64,000 nucleotides of DNA from Acanthopleura granulata (lineage: Eukaryota; Mollusca; Polyplacophora; Chitonida; Chitonidae): assembly GCA_016165875.1 (NCBI GenBank), contig JABBOT010000080.1, positions 9,964,172 through 10,028,171 on the forward strand. The letters are read 5' to 3'. This document shows, in pieces, positions 1-9,402 of this stretch (positions are counted from its first letter, which is position 1; every line of letters starts with the position of its first letter). The position numbers and the translations under genes were made by a program. The notes beneath the pieces were generated by a model, which was not told the DNA's origin, ran no database searches, and saw only the letters and a list, made by a program, of their open reading frames with translations.

Positions 1-254
1 TCCATATAAAGTTTCCTTCCTCGGATGTCCAAGTGCATATTATAAATTACCCCTTTTTCATCTAATTACATATATTGAATGAGGGCCACAGCTTATGTGT
101 ATGGAATATCATTACATACATTATTTGAGTTCTATATATAATCAATCCCCATGGGAAAGTCAGTACGAAGACACCAGTAACCTGCTAATAATAATTTGTT
201 AGATGAACTTCTCTTGCACTGTTTTTGCTTATTGAGTTGTCTCGTTACATGCAG

Positions 255-389
255 GTGGCGTCTGTAAGATACCCCGGATTGAAGTCTCATCCTGGCCACG
301 AGATTGCCAAGGGACAAATGAGGTCATTTTCCGGAATGATAATGTTGAAGCTGAAAGGCGGAAGTGAGGCGGGACGTGCTTTGGTTAAT
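255..389 (+). CDS. CTH: Cystathionine gamma-lyase-like PLP enzyme, third-last coding exon (gene starts left of window)
   Basis: This is a 45-codon internal exon in phase 0, bounded by a TGCAG acceptor (AG at 253-254) and a GTAAGT donor at 390. It encodes part of the C-terminal domain of the Cys/Met-metabolism PLP-dependent family, including VRYPGLKSHPGHEIAK and a SFSGMIMLKLKGG stretch, which resemble the YPGLPSHPQHE...GM region of animal cystathionine gamma-lyase. The enzyme family acts in cytosolic transsulfuration, cleaving cystathionine to cysteine, 2-oxobutyrate and ammonia. The PLP-binding lysine lies in upstream exons outside the window, so activity cannot be judged. A methionine gamma-lyase-like or cystathionine synthase-like member is also possible from this fragment. 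It continues in frame with the exons at 954 and 2745. Confidence 0.85.
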
Positions 390-953
390 GTAAGTCTACC
401 TTTAGAACTTGTGTTGAAGTGATACATGTATTTTGATTTATTTTTGATTAGTGTTTTTACGCCCTACTCCAGAATATTTCTCTTATACGACGGCGGCGTA
501 CAACATTACAGTGCGTGGAAATCGGACAGAGCCCGGGGCAAACCCAGGGCCATCCGCAAGTTGTGTTGAAGTGACACGAAGTTAAAACATACTCAGTATA
601 AGGAGAGACACAGTGGTGTACTGAAATATGGAGTCAAACGCTAAGGCGGTTGCCTGTTTTACTTGCCTAATAAAAATACAGTGTGTGTAAACATTTATTC
701 CGGTCGACATGCAGAGGTTAGCTTTGATAAAGTGGTTAAAATGATTGAGGAGGAGTAAAATGTCTAATTTACAGATATGTTTAAGAGTTCTTGAGTACGT
801 TTCTTGCCTTCAGCAACAATCAGGCAAATAAATAAATATTTTTAAAAATAGAAAGTAGAAAAACTCCATCCATATATTACCTACCTCCTATATAGAGATA
901 AACAGTGTTAATGTATAGCTCCAGTTATTACATGTATGTAATCGCAATTACAG
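390..953 (+). other. Intron of the CTH-like gene
   Basis: A phase-0 intron of 564 bases running from GTAAGT to TTACAG. Its first part holds a degenerate SINE on the - strand (432-570). I see nothing else in the rest, which is AT-rich. Confidence 0.8.
432..570 (-). repeat. Truncated tRNA-derived SINE (family A) inside an intron
   Basis: Read on +, it contains the recurrent core of this window: an ATTAGTGTTTTTACGCC tail region, then AGAATATTTC, a TACGACGGCGG segment and GAGCCCGGGGCAAACCC. The tRNA-like head is missing, so it is 5'-truncated, as is usual for retroposed SINEs. Confidence 0.75.
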
Positions 954-1099
954 AACGTTAAGCTGATTCAGCTGGCCGAGTCGCTAGGTGGCGTCGAGTC
1001 GGTGATAGAACAGCCTGCCAGCATGACTCATGGTGATATCTTCATGACAAAAGAGGCACGTCTGGCAGGTGGAATAACTGACGATATGATACGGTTCAG
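954..1099 (+). CDS. CTH: Cystathionine gamma-lyase-like PLP enzyme, penultimate coding exon
   Basis: The exon begins after TTACAG and ends before GTGTGT, leaving two bases (AG) that join C of the last exon to make a Ser codon. It encodes LAESLGGVESVIEQPASMTH followed by an Ile-Arg-Phe-Ser-Val-Gly join across the splice. SLGGxES and MTH are family hallmarks around the active site. The Arg of IR-x-SVG (codon 1092-1094) matches the residue known in this family to bind the substrate alpha-carboxylate. The splice phase agreeing with the exon at 2745 is strong evidence for one gene. Confidence 0.88.
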
Positions 1100-2744
1100 G
1101 TGTGTATATGAATATGCAGGTCCTGTAGTCCAACACAGCTATTCAACCGTCGTTCATATCTCGCTCTCGCGAGATTTGAAAATATTGGACTGAGGTGTTT
1201 ACAAATGGCGGCTGACTGTAAGTAGTATGAAAGGGAAAGTGAACGAGTTCCCAGCACAAATATGCAATGACGCATTATGACATTGTCTACTCTGTTTTTC
1301 TAACGTCCTCTCTAATAAGCATTATCATAATGGTAAAATCTAAACATTCAGCAGTTTTCAGCAGTGCCTTTAGTACCCAGCTGATGACAGCATGGAAAGG
1401 AGAAATGGAAAAATGAGGGATACCAGTGTGATAATTGGTTTCTGGTTTCATGTATCCAAATTATGACTGCTTGAGTCTTAATGCTCTAAAGGGTTTTTAT
1501 TCTGTCTGGTCAAATGGTTGCTTTGAGTAATGGTCTTAGTTTCAAGCCTTGAACAAAATTTCTTTTTTTTATATTGTTTTTCTGAAGTGTCGGTATGGAA
1601 AACGTTTTTCTTCAACTTTTTATGTGGTGTTACAGTTTTGTGTTGTGTTACGGTGTGGGTATAGAATACCTATAAAAAACTTTTGTTTTGTTTTTATGTT
1701 GTCACGATGTTACAACCTTTTTCACCTTTTTGTCTTTATGAAGTTGGTGTGGAAAACCTAAAACACTTTTTCACCTTTTTATACGCTGGCTGTCGAAGAA
1801 AGCGAACGCGTTATGTTATGACGTTGTCCTTCTGTCTGTCCATCTGTCCGACCGCCTTGTCCGGGCCATAACTTTTTCACGACAACTTTGTAGAAGCTTA
1901 GACTTTGCATAAATGTTCCTTAGGCAAGGAGGGTGTGCCATGACCTTGAGCCCAGGTCATTAGCTCAAGGTCAAGCTCACTTTAGACTAAAATTTTGGTC
2001 CGAGCCATAACTTAAAAACGATAACTTCAAAGAATCTTATGCTTTGCACAAATGTTCCTTAGGTCTGGACGGTGTGTCATAACCTTGATCCAAAGACATT
2101 TATGTCTACGGGTTATGTCATAACCTCCACCCAAAAGTCTGTCCATTTCTCTGTCTGTTCCCTTGTTCGCATCATGTTTTCTCCAGGCCATATCTTGTCA
2201 GGAACAAACATAACAAATATTCCTTATGCCTCGGGCCTGTATCATAACCTTCACCTCTTCACTTATTGCTCCTGTACAGGTAGAAAATCTACCGCCTGTT
2301 TACCGGTGCCCAATTTTTGTCTTTATATATTAGCGTCGTGTCACTGTATATTCATAAAAAAACATAAAACGCCTTCTTCACCTTGTTGTCTTTATGATGT
2401 GTTACATTTTCGTTATATGAAAACTAGGGAATCTTCTTCAGATCTTTATCTTTATGATGTGTTACAGTGTCCGTGCAGAAAACGTAAAACACCCTTTGCA
2501 CCCTTCTGTTTTATGTTGTGTTAAAGTGTCGGTAAGGAAAGCCTGAAAAGCCCTTTCACCTTTCTTGTTTTATGTTGTGCGACAGTATCGGTATAGAAAA
2601 CCTAAAACACATATTTTACCTTTTTGTCTCTGTGTAGGTATACAAAGCGTGAAACAACCTTTTCACGCATTTTTGGGATGTAGAAAACCTAAAACACCTT
2701 TTTTGACCTTTTTCACCTGTCTTTACCTGTATGTTTTTTTACAG
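1100..2744 (+). other. Last intron of the CTH-like gene, filled with degenerate minisatellite
   Basis: A phase-2 intron of 1645 bases with GTGTGT donor and TTTTTTTACAG acceptor. From about 1555 it is nearly all tandem repeat (separate entry). The breakpoint of the large duplication lies inside it at about 2105. Confidence 0.8.
1555..2744 (+). repeat. Degenerate minisatellite in two blocks around a second repeat type
   Basis: Units of roughly 55-70 bases recur at about 1555-1795 and 2370-2744. Typical words are TTATGTTGTGTTACAG, TGTCGGTATGGAAAACC, TAAAACAC and TTTTTCACCTTTTTGTC. Between them (about 1820-2270) lies a different repeat with the words GGGCCATAACTTTTTCACG, TTTGCA(T/C)AAATGTTCCTTAGG and TGTGTCATAACCTTGA, present at least twice. 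The last unit supplies the polypyrimidine tract and acceptor of the final exon. Confidence 0.7.
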
Positions 2745-2811
2745 CGTGGGCGTTGAGAACATCGAAGACCTGATAGCAGACCTGGACCAGGCCTTACAGA
2801 AAATGCCTTGA
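2745..2811 (+). CDS. CTH: Cystathionine gamma-lyase-like PLP enzyme, last coding exon
   Basis: The exon starts after TTTACAG; with AG from the previous exon it reads S-VGVENIEDLIADLDQALQKMP and then TGA at 2809-2811. This matches the C-terminal SVGxExxEDLxxDLxQAL helix of the family. A second, altered copy of this exon lies at 55847-55913 within the duplicated block, without the preceding exons. Confidence 0.9.
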
Positions 2812-3085
2812 CGACATCCATCACCATCTCTAGTAGGGAATAAATCACCTCATTGCCATATTCAGGGATTTCGGGATATCATTAAGACGTCTGTCCTAAT
2901 TTACATATGTAAATGTACATGCATTGTGGGTAAACTGAAAATTGTTTGACGTTACCCAGTTACAGTGAAGTAACCCTATATGCTAATCAGCGACACGTGT
3001 AATTTGATCAGAAGAGAGGGACATAGCTCGGCCTCACTAATAAGGTAACACAATTAATTTTCCAATAAAGAAATAATTTTTATAT
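2812..3085 (+). terminator. Probable 3' UTR and polyadenylation region of the CTH-like gene
   Basis: AATAAA hexamers occur at about 2839 and 3064, downstream of the stop codon. The same arrangement is present in the duplicate near 55941 and 56166. The site actually used cannot be told from sequence. Confidence 0.5.
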
Positions 3086-3238
3086 TATTTAAACATGTGG
3101 CCCCATTATGTATTCATAGAGAAGAATTTCAGGAGTGAAGGTACAAATGTCTATATCTGCAAGCAGTTGTTGGTAACAAACATTTATTTTGCTGGGCTTC
3201 TAAATTTTTCCGCTCTGATTGTTAATGGGGTCCTTGTT

Positions 3239-3434
3239 ATTTATTTACTTACATGATTGGAGTTTTACGCCCTACTCAAGAGTATTTACGATGGTGGCCA
3301 GCGCTAGAGGTGGGGAGGGAACCGTTGCTGGCAGACTTTCCCTCATGCGGCCGGAGAGAAATGCCAGTCAGAACTGGACTTGAACTCACAGCGACCGCAC
3401 TGGGGAGAGCCTGTGGGTCCATGTGACAACAAGC
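3239..3434 (-). repeat. tRNA-derived SINE family A, - strand
   Basis: Contains the ATTGGAGTTTTACGCC tail region, TACTCAAGAGTATTTACGA, GTTGCTGGCAGACTTTCCC, GCGGCCGGAGAGAAATGCC and ACTTGAACTCACAGCGACCG (the B-box half of the tRNA-like head read in reverse). Duplicated at 56341-56530. Confidence 0.8.
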
Positions 3435-3539
3435 GGGATACAGCTCATATAATGCGATATCTCGCTTATCAACATGAATTGTTTTCAAAATGATAGGACT
3501 GACAGGTGAACACGGTTCTATCAGATAACATGTAAATCT

Positions 3540-3786
3540 CGTTCTGAACCGTGATTTCGCCTTACGTGATTTCACGCCCAAGGCGGTTGACGACGCTGGT
3601 GTGTCGGTTTGTTGAAGTCTTCATTTCCACTCAAGATATGGTCGACTGCTTATTTTTACCAAGGTCCCCTCAAAAAGAGATAAGGGGGACATCTACCAAT
3701 TTTCTTCCCAAGGTCGGGTTTGAACCCACAACTTTTGTGTCCTAGCGATTGAATGCCAAGCGCTTCTAGCCACTAGACCGCTCCCA
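3540..3786 (-). repeat. tRNA-derived SINE family C, - strand
   Basis: The reverse complement begins GGGAGCGGTCTAGTGGCTAG and continues through CAATCGCTAGGACACAAAAG to TGTGGGTTCAAACCCGACC. These are an A-box-like and a B-box-like Pol III promoter segment in tRNA spacing, followed by a unique body. Duplicated at 56645-56886. Confidence 0.6.
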
Positions 3787-3814
3787 GAATTTCAGTCTAC
3801 ATTGGGCATGGCAA

Positions 3815-3925
3815 CAGAAGAGTGTATCACAGCAGAAGTGCGCATCACAACAGAAGTGTGTATCACAGCAGAAGTGGGTATCACAATTGGAGTGTATATC
3901 AGAGCCGATGTGTGTATCACAGTAG
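3815..3925 (+). repeat. 18-bp minisatellite (GCAGAAGTGTGTATCACA type)
   Basis: About six imperfect 18-base units. The copy near 56918 has one unit fewer, so the array changed length after the large duplication. Confidence 0.8.
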
Positions 3926-4189
3926 ATTACGTATTATTAAATACATAAGTGTTCATCAAAACGGGCGCAAGTTTTTAACCATTTCCATACATTCGGAGAT
4001 TTTATCCAACTGAATTGGCGTTTTCGTTTTAACTGTACATACGTTCGAACAGATAATTTTGTCAAATCATTATAATCGATGGCGCTGTCACGGTTTGTAG
4101 CGTTCTCCGACTGTAAGGTGAAGTCACAGTATGCACCTAGCGTGAGCGATAGGTTTCATCAGCTTAACTTTTATTGAACAATTAATAAA

Positions 4190-4385
4190 GTTCCAGAAGG
4201 ATGAGGTTCAAGTCCACCTCAGGTTGGCTTTCTCGTCAATGGCACATCGGAAGGTCTGCAAGGAAATCATCGATGGTCGTAGACTTTTCCCTGATTCGTG
4301 CATAGTATCCTCACACCATAATGCTAGCCGCCGATTTATATTCTTGAAATATTCTTGAGTGCGGGGTGAAAGACCAGTGTAGTGA
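4190..4385 (+). repeat. tRNA-derived SINE family A, + strand
   Basis: Reads AGGTTCAAGTCCACC, GGAAGGTCTGCAAGGAA, ACCATAATGCTAGCCGCCG and GAAATATTCTTGAGTGCGG in family order on the + strand. Duplicated at 57270-57466. Confidence 0.75.
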
Positions 4386-7300
4386 ACAGATGAGAAGAGC
4401 AAGTATCAGGTTAGTGAATTTCACTGTAGGAAGAACAAGAGAAGTTAGCTCGTACTTTACCCGAACAGCGGACTCACCTTACCTTCTATAAAGACCACTT
4501 GCAAGTTAGCACTACTGTAGGGAATTTCGTCACTGAGTTTGCCAAAGGTCCGTGACTTGTCAAGAATCTGCCGAGCAAAAACTGGCTGCCATGGTAATGG
4601 TGGGAAGATCCTTGAGTACGGCTGTCAATCAATCAAGCTTCGCAGGTTTCCCTGTGAAGCGTTTCAGCCCACAGCCAGTTTGGTGTAGACTGGGTGGTCG
4701 TCCGCAGGGGACATAATAAGCGATATGTTTTGTTACTTCTGTAGTGAACTTTGTCCCTGGTTTAGGAAAACTTGAAAGGGTTAATTATTGGAGTGTATGA
4801 GTGAGGGGATTGGGGTTGCAACCATTATTAAACTATGTTCTTTTCAGTTATGTTCCTTGGAGCTAGAGGTTTTTGCTTTAAACTGTAACAGTCCATTCAA
4901 ATTTAGCTCTTCAATTAACCTGTTATGATGCCTTTAATAGACCTATGCCTCACACCTATACCTATACCAGTGAAAACAAACAAACAAACAAACAAACAAA
5001 GAAATAAGTATGCTATTGTTTGTATAGTTCTCTCCCCATAGACAGAATTCAATAAAATTTAAGCTAAATTCAGTGTTGCAGCGTAACAACAGCAGTACAT
5101 GTTAAAAGTATTCAAATATGTTGTCACGGTAGTTGCAATGAATTTCACCTGTAATATATTTGTGGAGTAAGTCCCAGTTCTTTCCTGGCATATTCTGTTT
5201 ATATTTATGAAAGAATTCTGATCCACCGGCATTCAGTTGTGACTTACTTAATTAAGCATCTGTATATTTACGTCTAATGGTCTCAGCATTTTAGAAATGC
5301 ATCAATTCAGTCACGTACAAGGTAGTGTGAAAGAGAACAACAGAAAAAAGAACAAAGAATATAAAGGCCGATTCATATTAGCCATAAAAACCCTGGGTCG
5401 AAAACCGTGATAAAACAAAACACTTTTCCCTTCAATGTATACCATTCTCACTGGTGCGTAACTTTTTAAATGAAAAATGCAAAATCACGAGTGGTACACA
5501 TGGGTTGTACACTGGTACTGTTCCATTGCACGCGACCATGTAGCCACAGTAAATCACTTGATTAGTTCTTAATGTTCTTCTACATGTATTTGCATAAATG
5601 GACAAGAAATGGAAGGAACATGAATGGAATACTGGAAAAGTACTAGATTCGTGTATGATATAGTGTGACATTTCTACCACTGCTTTACGATATAAAGGTA
5701 AATACAGGCCTACACGTCGTTTTGTACAAAATAATGAAATAGGTTCATTTTATGCATTTGATTTGTAGCATGCTTTCTGTTCAAGATTGACTGAATATTT
5801 AAAAGCTCCGAATAAAACATCACCCCAAAGCGAATAATTTTTTTGACATCTAATTAAAAGGAGATGAAAACAACCATATGTAGCATACATGTGTCATATT
5901 CATGTAGTCTAGAGTCCAGTGTTTCAAATGAGTTTTGCCTAGCTCAAAAAGAAAATCCAAGAAAGGAAATGAAATTGTTTTCCTGCAGGCAGTGTATAGC
6001 GGTCTTCACATTACAGCGTTTTATTTGTTTGCAATGTACTCTGTAAACATGACGTATCCGCTCACTGGCCAGTCGGGGCAGAGTTCTACGAGGATGTAGG
6101 TCACGGGATAGCTGGTGGCATTTCACAACCTTTTAATGTTAGTTTTGTCACGTGTGCTTAATTTTGTTAGCGTCAGAAACATCACTTATACTTTATTATG
6201 CTAATTTAGTGGTTTGCATGTTTTGTTCACCAGGTAGCATACTGGCTTGACACTACGTTCATTGCAACTTTTCATGCGTGTTCAGTAAGGGGGAAACTCT
6301 GTCAGCAACCTGAAAAATGCTCGAATATGGCGTTAAGCAAGACAAAATTCCTAAAATATGCCTCTGCTGCTGAATTATATTATTCGAGACATTACGGGTT
6401 TGTTATTAACCTCGAACTCGGATTTGCATGAGCACAAAACTGTGTACATGTCAACATTTCAAACCCCACTCAAAAATAATATAATTGCCTACTCTCAAGG
6501 ATGTAAAATTATGTTAAAATGTCAACATTTCCCAAGTGTTAAAGTGATATAACATAGTTAATCTTGTTAAAAATAGGAAAATGTTAACATGTTACGACGA
6601 CCAATTGTTGTCTGCAGACTTTAACGTCACGTTAGATTACATAACACCCCAAAGTGTTAATCTGACGTTAAATAGGCTACTCCGAGAATAAATCTGCCGT
6701 TAAATCCGTTATTTGAGGGATGGTGGATTGCTTTTTCGTTGATCTGACTCATTAATTCGTTCCTAATTACGGATTAATTCTTTAACTGAAACGGAATTAT
6801 TCCTTATCAGTATGGTTAATCCGTTAGATTAGAACCTTTATCCCCAAAATAATGGATTTAAAGGAAATTTTTTATATTCTTGGATTATAGCATTTTCTAC
6901 TATTTTTTTTCACATTACAAATGCTTTCCCTCATTATGGATCGAATATATTTATATGTATATATATCTAATGCGAAAGCTGGAAGACTAATGATGTAAAA
7001 AGTATTGACATTTAACATTGTTACAGTCATATATATATATAAGGTAATGTCAATACATGCTTTATGCGGATGACAACAAGAAAGGGCTTTTTATGTTGCC
7101 GGTGACAAAATTTCCTCATTTGCAGATGAATTTCTGTGGTCATGTTCTCAGGAGATAGCAAGATAATATGCCGGATAGATATGAGTAGTTTTCTTCACGT
7201 CTGACATTATATGAAAGTATACCGTTGTATGGATCGTTTTTAACGGTATACAATGAACTTTGCCAGGAGAAAATGGTCACTTTACTCGAAGTCCACTGGC

Positions 7301-9402
7301 CACTTGCTCGAATCCAGTTCTCTACAGTACGACTGCAAGTTTGTAAGTGCCAGTCGTGGGATAATACGGCGTTAAACTTCAATCAAATTAACAACGAGAA
7401 TATATATACATATATATTTATACATATAATAAATATATAAACACGCACTGATTAAGCTTCCCCAGTTATAAAATATACTGTTTTGGATAAATATTGCATC
7501 TTATGTTCTGGCCCAGGTTTCATGAAGCGCACTTAGGTAAGTATTCCCTTAACAACCATGGCAACGTATGTTGTAGAGATAGAAAGTGCACTTAGATAAG
7601 TGGCTACTTAGAATTAAGTATGCTTCATGAAACCGGGCCCAGTGCTATATATATTGCATTGTACATATTGCGGCACGAAATTTCGAAACTGCAGTAGGAA
7701 TTTAACAATGTAGGAAATGTGAAGTCCTTCTGTTTTTTCTTAGCCTATGTTTCTTCTCAGCAGAAATTTTTTTTTTTTTTTTTTATGTTGACACACTTTT
7801 ATATGTACTGCGCTGTAAATGACAAATTTATCCTCAGATGGTAGATTTCTATTTTAGATTGCTTCGTAATGTGATCAACCTATCACCAATTCAGTTTCAA
7901 GCATATATGTTGCTACGATGTGTCTGAAATACTGCCAATGCGGCGTTTAACTCCCCCTGGCTCGCTCGCTCCTCGCTCCTTCGCTGTCTCGTTTGATTCC
8001 TCGTTCGCTCGCTCGATCGCACGCAGACTTTCAGCTACTGGAGTTTTTGATGTCTGAATGTAAACCCCCCCCCCCCACCCCCGCCATCAAAGGTATGTTG
8101 TCAGTTAGATGGATTAACCATGAGAGCAAAAACAAACTGCGTATTCCTGTTACCTTAAAATAACATGTATATTGGCTTAAAAGGGCAGAACAGATGTCCC
8201 AAAAATAAGGAGAATTTGAGTGTATTCAACAGATTTAACATTGTTTATAAAATTGTTTCGGTCGTTAATTTATTTTAGAAATAATTCTCTATTATAGAAA
8301 TACATTTAGCATTTAAATGAAATTAATGTAATAAAAATTTTATGTCATAATTAATTTCTGGAAATATTTCATCTAAATTCACCACGAACTCAACCTCTTC
8401 CCCAACGTCTTTCCGCTAGCACAAAAGCTTTGTTAACTGTTTCATAGGACCTTTCATATCTATGATAAATGAAGTAATTTTACATAATATTCATTTTTCC
8501 TAGAAAAGCTAGAAAAAAAAAGTTTCAGATCTTCATGTGGAAGACAGGACTGTAATCAAGGCAGTGTGTTGGAAACACCGGGATCTCTTGGTCGCGAGAC
8601 CTCTGGTGAAAATCCTTTGGAAAGTTATTCTTGTGTCATGAGGAATTCCGACGTTAAAGTAATATATATTATGAATATAACAAAAAACATTCTTGCTAAT
8701 TGTTGTATCAAACTAGAATGTTTTGCGTTGTCATTCTGCTGTGCTTTTACAGCAACTGTAAACAGCCACTGTGACAGGCTTGTATTTTACTCAATGACTC
8801 GACTCCTGTTGCCATAGTGTACAGACTGTATATATCTGTATACGGTTAGGAATAAGTGAAATGCGGAAATACCTCTACATACATTAAATATGTTTTGTTC
8901 TTGAGCCATGGCCCATAACAAATCTGCCTTGGATTACCATTCTACCGTCTCCGCGTTCATCGGAGAACAAATATTTTTGTGGGAGATTATGCGGATAATA
9001 TAATGTTTACAGATGTATTTCTCAATAGTTGTTCAATGTTCTCCCAAAGAACAATTCACTGACTTCCGTACGTGCTGACAGTTCGACTCGTCATCGTACA
9101 GGTAGAGTGACGCAGGAGTTAGGATAACTTGTCGAGCGTGGTGGGGTTTTATTCATGCGTTCAGACAAGATGATGTTTATGTTTTACTCTGTCGGTGACA
9201 AAGCTTTCCAAAATTTTTCACAGATTTGAAGCATGTATGAAGCAAACAATCACTGACAATTGGCTGAAGCAGACGACGCATGAAACAAGAGAAATAAGGA
9301 GACTGACACGTTGCAGATGTCATGGTCCGTGAACTTTCAAGCCAAGAGTTTGTCCCCAGCATCTGGTTCTGAGTGAAAAGTAACAACTAGGTATAAATCG
9401 GA
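4386..9402. other. Intergenic DNA between the CTH-like gene and TLR-a
   Basis: No convincing coding exon seen. Contents: a family-B SINE tail near 4560-4650; a (CAAA)n microsatellite at about 4974-5001; another SINE-like tail near 6240-6350; a palindrome-rich AT segment at about 6525-6850 that may be an old inverted-repeat transposon; AT dinucleotide runs near 7030 and 7400; a foldback element at 7511-7640; a poly-T tract near 7768; a CTCGCTCG-rich patch near 7960; and a poly-C tract near 8065. All are shared with the duplicate at 57.5-62.2 kb except the 275 bases at about 9061-9335. Confidence 0.6.
7511..7640. mobile_element. Small foldback/MITE-like element
   Basis: The left end GGCCCAGGTTTCATGAAGC is an inverted near-copy of the right end GCTTCATGAAACCGGGCCC. 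Inner segments CACTTAGGTAAGTA and CACTTAGATAAGTGG are also related. No coding capacity. Duplicated at 60587-60717. Confidence 0.65.

Noticed and set aside
2072..2524. 150-codon frame, partly repeated at 55222-55626
   Set aside because: It lies inside the minisatellite intron; its conservation only reflects the recent duplication and no domain is visible.
9392..9400. TATAAA just before the TLR-a start codon
   Set aside because: It lies about 9 bases before the ATG; a start site 25-30 bases downstream would be inside the signal peptide coding sequence.
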